DNA of 46,785 bases from Hyphomonadaceae bacterium (GCA_022844475.1 JALHLR010000031.1:1-46785), one strand, 5' to 3'. Positions 18,407 to 28,856 are shown, counted from the stretch's first letter. Made by a program: numbers and translations. The notes: generated by a model from the sequence alone, not told the origin.

Positions 18407-20437
18407 TTACTGCCCGCCATTGCCCGGCATGGGGGCCGCCGAAGCCGACGGGGCAGCCTGGCCGGGACGGCGCATCTGACCCATCACAGCTTCGAATTCG
18501 GTCATGTCGATGCCGCCATCCTTGTTCTTATCCACAACGCCGAAGGCCAACGGATTGCCGATCCGCTCTTTGAACTGGCCGCGCAGCTCGGCCATCTGGA
18601 CCTTGCCGTCGATGTTGTCGTCGAGCATGCCCAGCAGGCGCGTGCGGTTCAGAAGCTGGTCGTAGTTCTTCTGGTCCTTGGCGGTTTCGTCTTTCCAGAG
18701 ATAGCGCAGCGAGGTGTAGAACATTTCCTCGAACGACTGGTCGCCCCAGACGATCTTCTCGTTCGGATTCGGGTTCGCCGGGTTCCGCTTCGAGTTGTCA
18801 TAGACGTAGGTCGCGATCACCTTCGAGCCGGCAGGGATGTCGATCGGCTTTTCGAACTCGTACATGCGCTGCCAGTTGAAGTCGTAGAACGGCACGTTGA
18901 GGATCGTCTCGCGCTTGCCATCCGGCGTCATCAGCTCAAGCTTCGAGTAGGTACCGCGATAGTGTGCGTGCACAACGGCGGTGTGGAGGATCGCGTCCTT
19001 CGGGAAATCGAAGTAGGCGATTTCCTTATGCGCGCCTTCATTGGCCGGGATCTCGATGAACTGATCGACGAGCGGCGTTTCACGCATGATCAGGTCCGGC
19101 ATCTCGCCATCTTTGTAGAAGTAGAGACCGATCTGCTCGGCCGAGACGGCTTCCTTGCCGAACGGCGTGTAGTGCATCTGGTAGCCGAACTGGCCGCCAG
19201 CGGGGACCCACGAGCCGATGCCGTTGGGAGCAACGGTGGATTCCATGCCCACCGTGTAACCGCCAACCGCGCCGCCCCAGGCCTGCATGCCCCTGGACGT
19301 CGCGCCTTCCGGGATCACGCCCGAGAGGATGTGGTGCACGCCCTGACGCTGGCTGACCTTGGCGGTCGCGGCTTTGAGCCACTTCCCTTCCTTCAGCGGG
19401 TTCGGGACGCTTGGGTACTGGTAGTCTACATAGCCGGTGGCCGGGATCGTGTATTTTGGGATGTCGACGATCAGGTCAGGCTTGCCGAGCGGCCATTCCG
19501 GAGCGACGTGCTTGACCTTGGCGAGACGATCTTCGCCTTCACCGCGCGGTGCGCCGGCTTCGATCCAGTTGATCAGCGTTGTGATCTGCTGGCCAGAGAG
19601 CGACTTGTCGTCCTTGAACTTGCCCACGTGCGGATCCGGATCCCACGGCGGCATGCGGTCGGTGCGCACGGCCTCGCGGATCATGCCGGAGAACTGCTTC
19701 ACCTTCTCGTAGCTTTCGAAGCCGAACGGCGCGATGCCGCCTTCCTGGTGGCAGGCGACGCACTTCGCTTCGATCATCGGGGCGATCTCGTTCGCGTAGG
19801 AGATCTTCGCGAACTGGGCCTTGGCTTCCGGCGAGCGGGCCGGGAAGGAAATGGCCTGCGTCTTCAGCGCGTCGTGCTTGACTGCGACGGCCTTGCCTTC
19901 CACGAGCGCCTTGATCGGGTCACCGGTAAGCGGACCGGAGTAGGCGATCTTCCAGGTCTTGGGATCGACAACGAAGGCCTGCGCGACGCGCGAGGCACCG
20001 ATCTGGCCGCCGACCAGCTGCAGGTCGTCCTGCAGAACCGGAACTGTGATGCCGTTCTTCGCGGCGTCGGCGAGGATGGCTTCGCGTTTCTCGTTCGGGC
20101 TCGAGTTGAGCATCATGAACTCGACGCCCTTGGGTCCCCACTCGGCCTTCAGCGCTTCGAGCTTCGGCGCCACCGCAGCCGTATCGGGCGAACCGGCGGC
20201 GTGCATCACGACGACCACGGCGGGCGCGTCCTTCAGGCGATAGAGCTCGCGGGCATAGCCATCAGCCGAGACCAGGCGGAAATTGTCAATCCGCGCAGCG
20301 ACTTCGGCCATCGGGGCCTGATCCTGGACGGCGATCGCGACATCATTCGCGGCGACCATGTCACCAGGTTGGGCGCAGCTGGCTGCCCCGAGGGCAAGAA
20401 CGAGACCGATTGCGGTCAGGGTAACGTGGCGCTTCAT
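18407..20437 (-). CDS. Fused redoxin, cytochrome c, copper type II monooxygenase-like and EF-hand protein
   Basis: 676 residues. A hydrophobic export signal ends near AASC (Cys21), so it is exported and perhaps lipid-anchored. Residues 45-180 form a redoxin-like domain (VVVVMHAAGSPDTAAVAPKL, FMMLNSSPNEKREAI), but the peroxidatic Cys position is Ala-Gly. Residues 214-300 carry a class I cytochrome c site CVACH (226-230) with MPPWDPDPHVGKF. Residues 320-575 resemble copper type II ascorbate-dependent monooxygenases: VHH (368-369), MHYTPFG (H422), HAHYRG (H490, H492), NVPFYDFNWQ, VWGDQSFEEM. The C-terminus has two EF-hand loops (606-617 and 636-647). The chain is known in planctomycete and other genomes; function is not established. 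Confidence 0.88.
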   Translation of the reverse strand: MKRHVTLTAIGLVLALGAASCAQPGDMVAANDVAIAVQDQAPMAEVAARIDNFRLVSADGYARELYRLKDAPAVVVVMHAAGSPDTAAVAPKLEALKAEWGPKGVEFMMLNSSPNEKREAILADAAKNGITVPVLQDDLQLVGGQIGASRVAQAFVVDPKTWKIAYSGPLTGDPIKALVEGKAVAVKHDALKTQAISFPARSPEAKAQFAKISYANEIAPMIEAKCVACHQEGGIAPFGFESYEKVKQFSGMIREAVRTDRMPPWDPDPHVGKFKDDKSLSGQQITTLINWIEAGAPRGEGEDRLAKVKHVAPEWPLGKPDLIVDIPKYTIPATGYVDYQYPSVPNPLKEGKWLKAATAKVSQRQGVHHILSGVIPEGATSRGMQAWGGAVGGYTVGMESTVAPNGIGSWVPAGGQFGYQMHYTPFGKEAVSAEQIGLYFYKDGEMPDLIMRETPLVDQFIEIPANEGAHKEIAYFDFPKDAILHTAVVHAHYRGTYSKLELMTPDGKRETILNVPFYDFNWQRMYEFEKPIDIPAGSKVIATYVYDNSKRNPANPNPNEKIVWGDQSFEEMFYTSLRYLWKDETAKDQKNYDQLLNRTRLLGMLDDNIDGKVQMAELRGQFKERIGNPLAFGVVDKNKDGGIDMTEFEAVMGQMRRPGQAAPSASAAPMPGNGGQ

Positions 20438-20529
20438 GCGGGGAGGTCCTCCAGCTCTTATTTTGGCCGTCGTACTGCATCTTACGAAGGCCTGACAGCG
20501 TCAAGACGGTGCGAGCTGTTCTCACCGAA

Positions 20530-20552
20530 AATTGTTAACGGGCGGTACCGTT
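20530..20552 (-). terminator. Possible weak terminator after the ABC ATPase gene
   Basis: On the minus strand AACGG and CCGTT (20537-20541 and 20548-20552) can pair around TACCGC and are followed by AACAATTTTC. The stem is only five bases, so this is a weak candidate; the same 120-base gap also holds the leader of the redoxin gene. Confidence 0.3.
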
Positions 20553-20558
20553 TTGGCT

Positions 20559-22420
<1,862 letters not shown>

Positions 22421-22424
<4 letters not shown>

Positions 22425-22813
22425 GATAGCTTGCGCGCTTCGATGCCCTCGGCGGCGAGGACTGACAAGATCGCATCGTGAAGCACGACGCCAGCGTCCG
22501 GCCCGCCGGGTGCCGCGCCCTTCAATGCCTTCCGGCGCTGCCGCGCGAAGACGCGCCATTGTGTCGGATAGCCCAGCGTCGGCCCGTGGCTCGCGCAGCC
22601 GATGGTGATCTCCTGGCCCGACTCCGTCGGATATTCGAGGAACCAGCCGAACTCCTCGCCGTGGGGATAGCTGGTCACCAGCCCTTCCTCGGCCAGCACC
22701 TGCGCCAGCCAGGCCGCCAGCTCGAAGCCATAGAGGTCCTCGCTGACCTGACACGGCTCAGGCAAGAACGGCCGGAACCGGTCGGTGGTGAATTCGAAGG
22801 TCCACAACAGCAT
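22421..22813 (-). CDS. Conserved unknown protein coupled to the ABC ATPase
   Basis: About 130 residues from MLLWTFEFTTDRFRPFLP. The body has PEPCQVSEDLYGFELAAWLAQVLAEEGLVTSYPHGEEFGWFLEY and GWFLEY followed by a short beta region; this pattern is shared by uncharacterised small proteins of proteobacteria. No signal or membrane segment. An ATG at 22873 would add 20 residues and a start at 22915 34 residues; there is no strong ribosome-binding site for any of them. It ends in TGA overlapping the GTG of the ABC gene, so it is the first gene of that unit. Confidence 0.6.
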
Positions 22814-22936
22814 GGGCCGCACTTGACCCGTTGCGGGCTCCAAAGGGAACCCCTCCCCGTCAGCACAAGCCATGCCATTCAGCCGCAGGCTTCGTGCCGG
22901 GCGCGTGTGGGCCACCCCGAATCTGGGTCAGTGCAC

Positions 22937-23398
22937 CTAGCTCGCTCGCGCGGAGGGCCGCGAACCGGCCGCAGGAGCGGAACCATTCATCGCACCGCTC
23001 GCCAATACCGGAACCAGATAGCCTATCGCCAGCCCGGTATTCGACACGGCATTCATCCAGAAGCCCGTCGCAACTGACAGGGCGCTGTCGATCACAAACC
23101 AGGCGACCATGCCAATCGTGGCGAGGCGCCAGACCGGGGCAGCCTCCGCGCCCAGCCGGTGCGCCGCCATGAAGAGCGCGAGATATGTGACGCCCCATCC
23201 CATGGTCACGGCGCCCATCAGCGCGACACTGAAGCGGAGGTGGGGCGTCCACTCCAGCGGCGCGCCCCCGCCAGCGATGGCGAAGGCGGCTTCTGCGACC
23301 GTGTCCGTGGCGTCGAGACCGCCTCCAGCCAGAACAAGGCCGAATACGATCACCACCCACGCCCAGGCGTTCAACCAGTTGCGCCAGAATGCCGACAT
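22937..23398 (-). CDS. Small integral membrane protein, unknown function
   Basis: 153 residues with about four transmembrane segments: AWAWVVIVFGLVLAGGGL, SVALMGAVTMGWGVTYLALFMA, WRLATIGMVAWFVIDSAL and TGLAIGYLVPVLASGAM. AGGAAG lies six bases before the ATG at 23398; ATGs at 23413 and 23437 are possible. The tail GSRPSARAS is basic and disordered. No family I can name; the layout resembles small membrane proteins with a DoxX-like or DUF-type four-helix plan. No membrane partner is adjacent. Confidence 0.6.
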   Translation of the reverse strand: MSAFWRNWLNAWAWVVIVFGLVLAGGGLDATDTVAEAAFAIAGGGAPLEWTPHLRFSVALMGAVTMGWGVTYLALFMAAHRLGAEAAPVWRLATIGMVAWFVIDSALSVATGFWMNAVSNTGLAIGYLVPVLASGAMNGSAPAAGSRPSARAS

Positions 23399-23490
23399 GT
23401 CCTGCTTCCTCATCAAGCGATAGCCAACAGGATACATTGACCAACCTCAGGGCCAATTACGTTCAGGGTAATCGCCGGCAGTGTTTGCCC

Positions 23491-24327
23491 TCAACCAGCG
23501 GCACCCTTGCCAAGCAGCGCATCGATCTCGCTCGCATGCGGCATGGCCCTGGTGAACTCGAATGTACCAGGGCCGAGCATCTCCTTCGCCGCGCCGATCA
23601 TCGCGCTCATGGCAACTGCGTGCATCATGCCGCCCGTGGAGATGCGCTTCACGCCGAGCGCGCCAACCTGCTCCACCGTCAAACGCTCCTTGCGCGGACC
23701 GCGCACGATGTTGAACGGGCGATCGATTGATCGGCACACGTCACGCACTTCCTCCGACGTGTTGAGGCCCGGCGCGAACAGGACGTCCGCCCCTGCTTCC
23801 TGATAGGCCTGCAGGCGCGCAATCGTGTCCGCGAGGTCTGGCCGTCCGTTGAGATAGTTTTCGGCGCGGGCGCACAGCATGAACTTGAAAGGCAACCTGC
23901 GCGCGGCCTCCGCCGCGGCGCGGATGCGATCGGCCGCTTCTGAGATGCTATAGATGGGGCTGGCGCGGTCGCCGGTGAAATCCTCGATCGAGCCGCCGAC
24001 CAGCCCTGCCGCGGCGCCCTGCCGGATCGTCTCGGCGCAGTCCTCCGGCTTCGGTCCGAAACCATCCTCGAGATCAGCAGCAAGCGGGATTTCGATCACC
24101 GGCGCCATCGCACGGATGTGGGCCATGACGTTCTCGCGGCCTGCATTGTAATCGGAAAACCCGATCGAGCGTGCATAACCGGCGCTGGTCGTGGTCAGCG
24201 CCTTAAAGCCGAGGCCGGCCAGGAGCCGCGCAGAACCCGGATCCCACGGATTGGGAATCACGAACACGCCCGGCGCATTGTGCAGCGCCTCGAACGCGGC
24301 GGCTTTCTCTGACTGCGATGTCGGCAT
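23491..24327 (-). CDS. Isocitrate lyase/PEP mutase superfamily protein
   Basis: 278 residues. TIM-barrel of the phosphoenolpyruvate mutase type: FVIPNPWDPGSARLLAGLGFKALTTTSAG, PLAADLEDGFGPKPEDCAETIRQG (metal-binding Asp pair), GGSIEDFTGD, ARAENYLNGRPDLADTIARLQAYQEAGADVLFAPGL. The KKCGH-type catalytic motif of isocitrate lyases is absent, placing it in the 2-methylisocitrate lyase/oxaloacetate decarboxylase-like group of unclear substrate. Divergent from the amidohydrolase across 140 bases. Confidence 0.88.
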   Translation of the reverse strand: MPTSQSEKAAAFEALHNAPGVFVIPNPWDPGSARLLAGLGFKALTTTSAGYARSIGFSDYNAGRENVMAHIRAMAPVIEIPLAADLEDGFGPKPEDCAETIRQGAAAGLVGGSIEDFTGDRASPIYSISEAADRIRAAAEAARRLPFKFMLCARAENYLNGRPDLADTIARLQAYQEAGADVLFAPGLNTSEEVRDVCRSIDRPFNIVRGPRKERLTVEQVGALGVKRISTGGMMHAVAMSAMIGAAKEMLGPGTFEFTRAMPHASEIDALLGKGAAG

Positions 24328-24467
24328 CGGACCTGCTCCAGCTTCTGTTCGCGCACCCTAGCGGCGAACAGCACGCCAGCCACGGCGATTTTCTCGTGAA
24401 TGTACAGAGCCGCGCTTTACGCGCGCGTGCGGGCGTCGCATCAATCGGGCTCATGTGGAGGGAATCG

Positions 24468-25742
24468 ATGCGAACGCTTGTCCTGGCCGGCCTGATGGCC
24501 GCCGCCGCCCCGGTTGCGATGGCGCAGAACGTCTATGTCACGGCCGACCGTCTGCTCGATGTCTCGACCGGCCGCATGATCCAGAACCCCGCCATCATCA
24601 TCCAGGACGGGATCATCACGGCGGTCGGCTCGCGCGACCGCCTGCAGGTGCCATCCGCCGCGATTGTCCACGAGCTTACGGGCGTCACCCTGCTGCCGGG
24701 CCTGATCGACATGCACACCCACCTCGACAGCGATCCGACCATGGGCGGCTTCACCGGCATCGGCCTGCCCGATGCCTACGCCGCGGTGATCTCGGTCCCC
24801 GCCGCGAAGGTAACGCTCGACGCGGGCTTCACGACGGTGCGCAATGTCGGCTCGGGCAATTGGGACGATATCGCGCTCAAGGCCGCCATCGAGATGGGCA
24901 AGGTGCCCGGCCCGCGCATCGTGCCCGCCGGACACTCCTTCGGCGCAACCGGCGGCCATTGCGACATCACAGGCCTGTCGCCCTCTTTCAACATGGCGAG
25001 CCCCTACAATGCCGACAGCCCGGACGAGGGCCGCAAGCGCGTGCGCGAGATCCGCAAATACGGCGCCGAGGTGATCAAGATCTGCGCGACGGGCGGCGTC
25101 TTCTCGCACAACACCGAGCCGGGCCAGCAACAGCTGACGCTCGCCGAGATGAAGGCGATCGCGGAAGAGGCCCACATGTGGGGCCTGAAGGTCGCCGCTC
25201 ACGCGCACGGCGCCAGCGGCATCCGCGATGCGGCGCTCGCCGGCATCGACACGATCGAGCACGCCAGCCTGATCGACGATGAAGGCATCGCAGCCGCCAA
25301 GAAGATGGGCACGTTCCTGTCGATGGACATCTACAATACGGACTACACCCAGAGCGAAGGCCCGAAGAACGGCGTGATGGAAGATAACCTCCGCAAGGAC
25401 CGCGAAGTGGCGGAAGTCCAGCGCCAGGGCTTCAAGCGCGCGCTCGCAGCCGGCGTGAAGATGGTCTACGGCACCGATAGCGGCGTCTATCCGCACGGCG
25501 ACAACGCAAAGCAGTTCGCAGTGATGGTGCGCTATGGCGCAACACCCCTGCAGGCGATCCAGACAGCCACGATCAACGCCGCCGACGCGCTCGGCAAGAA
25601 GGGCAAGGTCGGCGTGGTGGCGACGGGTGCGTTCGGCGATCTCGTCGGCGTCATGGGCGACCCGACGCGCGACGTAACGCTGCTGGAAAAGCCAGTCTTC
25701 GTCATGAAGGGCGGCGAGGCCGTGGTGGGCGGGGACGAGTAA
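24468..25742 (+). CDS. Exported amidohydrolase (imidazolonepropionase-like/Xaa-Pro dipeptidase group)
   Basis: 424 residues with a cleavable signal peptide (LVLAGLMAAAAPVAMAQ). Metal ligands of the binuclear amidohydrolase fold are in place: DMHTH (H83, H85), EVIKICATG (Lys204, presumably carboxylated), AHAHG (H245, H247), IEHASL (H265) and YGTDSGVYPHG (D337). This is the group of secreted Xaa-dipeptidases and related amide hydrolases; substrate not determinable. GGAGGG is just upstream of the ATG. It is followed by a small secreted protein gene on the same strand. Confidence 0.9.
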   Translation: MRTLVLAGLMAAAAPVAMAQNVYVTADRLLDVSTGRMIQNPAIIIQDGIITAVGSRDRLQVPSAAIVHELTGVTLLPGLIDMHTHLDSDPTMGGFTGIGLPDAYAAVISVPAAKVTLDAGFTTVRNVGSGNWDDIALKAAIEMGKVPGPRIVPAGHSFGATGGHCDITGLSPSFNMASPYNADSPDEGRKRVREIRKYGAEVIKICATGGVFSHNTEPGQQQLTLAEMKAIAEEAHMWGLKVAAHAHGASGIRDAALAGIDTIEHASLIDDEGIAAAKKMGTFLSMDIYNTDYTQSEGPKNGVMEDNLRKDREVAEVQRQGFKRALAAGVKMVYGTDSGVYPHGDNAKQFAVMVRYGATPLQAIQTATINAADALGKKGKVGVVATGAFGDLVGVMGDPTRDVTLLEKPVFVMKGGEAVVGGDE

Positions 25743-25829
25743 CGCAGCTCCGCCAGCAGCTCGCTCCTGCTTCGACCAAATTCCGACACGAAGCGCGACC
25801 AGCGTTGCCGCTTCAAGGGGAGGCGGCCA

Positions 25830-26225
25830 ATGCGCGCTCTATTGCTGATGTCCGGTCTGGCGCTCGCCATTCCCGCGCCCGCACAGGCTCAACCCTCGCA
25901 TGCCGTCGCGGGTGACTGGCACGGCACTGGCCTGCAGGTCGGCCCCGAGGGCGTTCAGTCGAGCTGGACAATCCAGCTTTCCATCACAGCGGCCGGCGCC
26001 GCCGAGATCGCCTACCCATCGCTTGGCTGCAAGTCAGTGCTTCATCGCGTCACCGCTGCGACGAACGAAACCGTGTTCCGCGAAGAAATCACCCAGGGCG
26101 CCTGCATCGATGGCGGCCATATTTCCGTCATGGCGAAGAACGGACGTCTGTTCTGGTTCTGGACCAGTCCAGGAACGCCGGCTGACGCGTCGGCGGTGCT
26201 GTACCCGGACAATCTGGTTTCCTAG
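25830..26225 (+). CDS. Small secreted protein of unknown function
   Basis: 131 residues with a signal peptide (ALLLMSGLALAIPAPAQAQ). The mature part starts SHAVAGDWHGTGLQVGPEG and has two cysteines (SLGCKSVLH and QGACIDGGH) that could form a disulfide, with a predicted beta-rich fold (WTIQLSITAAGAAEIAYP). I do not recognise the family; the plan resembles small periplasmic beta-barrel proteins. The stop tetranucleotide CTAG is shared with the convergent phosphatase gene. Confidence 0.75.
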   Translation: MRALLLMSGLALAIPAPAQAQPSHAVAGDWHGTGLQVGPEGVQSSWTIQLSITAAGAAEIAYPSLGCKSVLHRVTAATNETVFREEITQGACIDGGHISVMAKNGRLFWFWTSPGTPADASAVLYPDNLVS

Positions 26226-27070
26226 AACTCCACCAGCAATGCGGTCGCATCGTCGCTCGTCTTGAAGCGGCCGATCGTGGCGTCGTCCTCGGGCGAAGCT
26301 TCCATCTCGCGCAGTTCCCGCATCAGCGCGCCCAACCCGCGCGCAACAACCGCATCGATCAGACCCTCATCAGTGTACCGCCCATAGGGCGACACCAGTC
26401 GGTAGAACCCGTCTGACATCACCAGCGCCTTCGTGCCCGCCGGCGCATCGCAGGTCTGGTGCACGATGTGATCTGCGGCTTCAGGCTGCACGCCGAACAC
26501 CCAGTAGCCGCCGCGCGTATTGTGAATCGCGCGTACGTCATGCAGCCATTTCAGCTGATCCTCCCGCGTCATCGCCATCACGGTCTTCGCGCGTCCCTGC
26601 TCGTCCGCAGCCTTGCCGGCCTCGCCGAACACGGTGACGGCCCCGTCGGGCGATTTCACGATCGCGATTGAATCGCCAAGGGTCGCGCCTTCAAGCCTGC
26701 CCTTGCGATGGCGAACCCAAGTAGCAGCAGCGGTCGGATAACTCGCGAGCGGCGCATCCTTGAGTGGTATCTTCACCTCACGCTCGATTGCCGCCCGCAG
26801 GCGCGGGAGCAGACGGGCAAACCAGGCCTGTGGAATCTCGCGCGCATCTGCGGGGTGCCGCACAATCGTCTCAGCGAATATCTCGGCATAGCGCGCCGCA
26901 TCCGATTCAGCCGCCGCGAAGATACGCACCGGCCCCACATCCGTCGCACCGTCGACCACACAGGCCCAACCCGCCGCCTCGTCGAACGCATACCGGTCAT
27001 CGCCCGTACCGGTCTTCATCCCCCCGCCCAGCTTCGAGCCGGGAAAGGAAATCGAGTCGAGAAGTTTCAT
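26222..27070 (-). CDS. PP2C-family protein phosphatase
   Basis: 282 residues. The metal-dependent phosphatase pattern is visible: GTGDDRYAF, VVDGATD (Asp40-Gly41), GATLGDSIAIV, ALVMSDGFYRLV and TSDDATALLVEF, giving the usual set of metal-ligating Asp residues. Such enzymes dephosphorylate Ser/Thr. The presence of a threonine/serine kinase nearby cannot be seen. Next to a divergent pair of small RHH genes. Confidence 0.88.
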   Translation of the reverse strand: MKLLDSISFPGSKLGGGMKTGTGDDRYAFDEAAGWACVVDGATDVGPVRIFAAAESDAARYAEIFAETIVRHPADAREIPQAWFARLLPRLRAAIEREVKIPLKDAPLASYPTAAATWVRHRKGRLEGATLGDSIAIVKSPDGAVTVFGEAGKAADEQGRAKTVMAMTREDQLKWLHDVRAIHNTRGGYWVFGVQPEAADHIVHQTCDAPAGTKALVMSDGFYRLVSPYGRYTDEGLIDAVVARGLGALMRELREMEASPEDDATIGRFKTSDDATALLVEF

Positions 27071-27134
27071 GAGGCGCTCCGCAAGCGAGCGCCTTCCTAT
27101 GTGGTCATGGCCACAGAAGGAAGCTCGGTGACGC

Positions 27135-27347
27135 TCACGCGGTCCGCGTCTTCAGCGCCTGCGAGAAATCCGACAGGGTCTGGATGTAGTCGCCACTCTC
27201 TCGGAGACGCTGGACGTAGAGTTCGAGGATCTGCCGCGCCGCGACGCCGGCCTCGAGGCCGCACTTTTCCGCCTCTTCGGCGAACAGTTTTTTCGACTCA
27301 GGATCAAGCCTGACTGTCAGCGGCTGGCGATTTGCTGTTTTGGACAT
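27135..27347 (-). CDS. Ribbon-helix-helix-like protein A
   Basis: 70 residues from the ATG at 27347 (an alternative ATG at 27359). NRQPLTVRLDPESKKLFAEEAEKCGLEAGVAARQILELYVQRLRES has the plan of a CopG/Arc-type RHH protein: a short strand (LTVRLD), helix (ESKKLFAEEAEKCG) and second helix (AGVAARQILELYVQRLRE). The C-terminal part is coiled. It probably binds DNA as a dimer, quite possibly at the repeat region between it and the divergent gene at 27439. Confidence 0.6.
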   Translation of the reverse strand: MSKTANRQPLTVRLDPESKKLFAEEAEKCGLEAGVAARQILELYVQRLRESGDYIQTLSDFSQALKTRTA

Positions 27348-27409
27348 GTACGATTCCATTGGCAGCTGTCGGGAGCCCCCCGACGCCTGTAGCGAGAATC
27401 ACCTTGCAG

Positions 27410-27438
27410 GCATTGCCAAGGCATTGCAATAGCAATGC
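27410..27438. promoter_or_regulatory. Heptamer repeat region between the two RHH genes, probable operator
   Basis: GCATTGC occurs at 27410-27416 and again at 27421-27427, and its inverse GCAATGC at 27432-27438, just before the ATG of the plus-strand gene. The second and third copies form a perfect hairpin or palindrome with a four-base AATA spacer. Evenly spaced heptamers of this sort are typical RHH operators. Confidence 0.6.
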
Positions 27439-27624
27439 ATGGCTAAGCCGCCCGCCACCCAGGGAACCAAGCCCTTCACCGTCGTGCTGCCCGAGAAGGC
27501 AGCCGATCGCCTTGAAATACTGGTTGATTCTGGCCTCTACGGCTCGAACCGGGCCGAGGTCGCGCGCAACATCATCCTGCAGCACCTCCAGGACCTCTGG
27601 AAGTCGGGCAAGCTTCCCGGCTGA
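27439..27624 (+). CDS. Ribbon-helix-helix-like protein B
   Basis: 61 residues. KPFTVVLPEKAADRLEILVDSG is the strand and first helix, YGSNRAEVARNIILQHLQDLWKSGKLPG the turn (GSNRAEVAR is the classical N-R-x-E-V-A-R type loop) and second helix. This fits a short CopG-like DNA-binding protein. No Shine-Dalgarno is seen; the start codon touches the last repeat heptamer, so bound protein would cover the start region. Confidence 0.6.
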   Translation: MAKPPATQGTKPFTVVLPEKAADRLEILVDSGLYGSNRAEVARNIILQHLQDLWKSGKLPG

Positions 27625-27785
27625 AGCCGGAACGCATCGTCCACCCACAAGGCAAGCCTTGCAAAGCGGGCCCTCCCGGCACGTTTTAAGACCCCGTTAA
27701 CTATTCGCGTCCAATCGTTCCTCTCAGCCGCCTTGAGCTGCTAACAGCAGCTGCCAGCGGCAAACCGGCGGAGGAGGACGCGCCC

Positions 27786-28226
27786 ATGGACACGACGACT
27801 GCCGACCCGATCGAGTTCTGCCCCGCTGCCGCCTGCGCGGCCGCCATCGTCCGCATCGAAGGTTTTGTCGACCATGTCGCCCGCCTGATGGACGAGGCGC
27901 GGCTTGGCCACTCGCCTTATCTGGCGGCGCAGCTGGAAGCCATCTCGGGCGAACTGATCATCGCCGCCGACGAAGCGCGTGACCGGCTTGCCGAGGTGCA
28001 GGCCGTTTCTGCGGCGGGTGCGATGGCGCAGCTTCTCGCCGCGATCCGTGATGTGCGGACGCGCGACGATGGGGAGGCAAGACGCGCGAAGGACCTGGAG
28101 GCAAAAGCGGTGCGCTTCCTCGCAATCGCTGACTTCTACGACGCAGGTTTCGCAAGGACCCTCAGCGGCACGAAGCTGGGCGGACGGCTGCACGGCGGAC
28201 CGCGGCTTGCCGTCAGGCAGGCCTGA
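27786..28226 (+). CDS. Unknown protein, helical
   Basis: 146 residues. A strong ribosome-binding site GGAGGAGG lies upstream of the ATG. The text is largely helical (AACAAAIVRIEGFVDHVARLMDEARLGHSPYLAAQLEAISGELIIAADEARDRLAEVQ), with a second helical half around LEAKAVRFLAIADFYDAGFA; no signal peptide, no membrane segment, no motif I recognise. It lies between the RHH gene and the heme lipoprotein. Function unknown. Confidence 0.65.
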   Translation: MDTTTADPIEFCPAAACAAAIVRIEGFVDHVARLMDEARLGHSPYLAAQLEAISGELIIAADEARDRLAEVQAVSAAGAMAQLLAAIRDVRTRDDGEARRAKDLEAKAVRFLAIADFYDAGFARTLSGTKLGGRLHGGPRLAVRQA

Positions 28227-28249
28227 CTTCCCCAAGCGCGTCTCGCTTG

Positions 28250-28263
28250 TTGATCGCGATCAA
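28250..28263. promoter_or_regulatory. FNR/FixK-type binding site
   Basis: TTGATCGCGATCAA at 28250-28263 matches the FNR/FixK consensus TTGAT-N4-ATCAA perfectly. It is 60 bases before the ATG of the cytochrome-like lipoprotein, so transcription could begin about 41 bases downstream of the site centre, as in class II FNR promoters. No clear -10 hexamer could be defined. Confidence 0.6.
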
Positions 28264-28322
28264 GTCCCGACGCGTCATTTGGCGGATGGTCTGCCTACCG
28301 GACACATTCTGGGAGGCCGACG

Positions 28323-28856
28323 ATGCATGTAGCTCACTTGTTGCTATCAGCCCTGACAACGGCGATGTCACTCGCCGCCTGTGCGCCAGCGACGGATAAA
28401 GCGCCCGCGGCGGCGCCAACGCCACCGCCGCAGGCGTCAGTGCGCGAGATCACCCTGCCCGTCAGCATCAATGCGGTGATGGTTGCGCTCGTCGATCATG
28501 CATCGGAGCCGATCTGGCTGGACGCCTACCGGCCGCCGACAACAGACGCAGGCTGGCGAGAGGCCGAGCATCACGCTTATCAGTCAGCGCTATCCGGCAA
28601 GACCATCCAGCTTGCCGGTACAGGCCCGAACGATTCCGAGTGGGTCCGTGATCCGGAATGGATCAGGATGGCGGACGAAATGAGCAATTCAGGCATGGAC
28701 GCGCTGTCGGCGGTCAAGGCGCGGAATATCGATCAGCTGACCGCCGCCGGCGATCGCCTGGTTGCCTCGTGCAATGCATGTCACGTGGCGTTCAAGCCAG
28801 ACCTGCCGAGCATGGGACTCTACAAGTCGCCCGACTATCCGCCGCCGCAGCCATAG
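28323..28856 (+). CDS. Heme lipoprotein, cytochrome c'-like
   Basis: 177 residues. GGGAGG precedes the ATG; the signal ends in LAAC (Cys20), so it is lipid-anchored at the membrane. The only heme motif is CNACH at 150-154, near the C-terminus, after a helical region (SGMDALSAVKARNIDQLTAAGDRLVASC), which is the plan of cytochrome c' and related helical-bundle cytochromes. A Pro-rich linker follows the lipid anchor. Proteins of this group bind NO or CO or carry electrons; the perfect FNR/FixK site upstream suggests oxygen- or nitrosative-stress control. Confidence 0.8.
   Translation: MHVAHLLLSALTTAMSLAACAPATDKAPAAAPTPPPQASVREITLPVSINAVMVALVDHASEPIWLDAYRPPTTDAGWREAEHHAYQSALSGKTIQLAGTGPNDSEWVRDPEWIRMADEMSNSGMDALSAVKARNIDQLTAAGDRLVASCNACHVAFKPDLPSMGLYKSPDYPPPQP

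Noticed and set aside
27135..27624. Toxin-antitoxin pair
   Set aside because: Both small proteins look like DNA binders and they are divergent; neither resembles a toxin.
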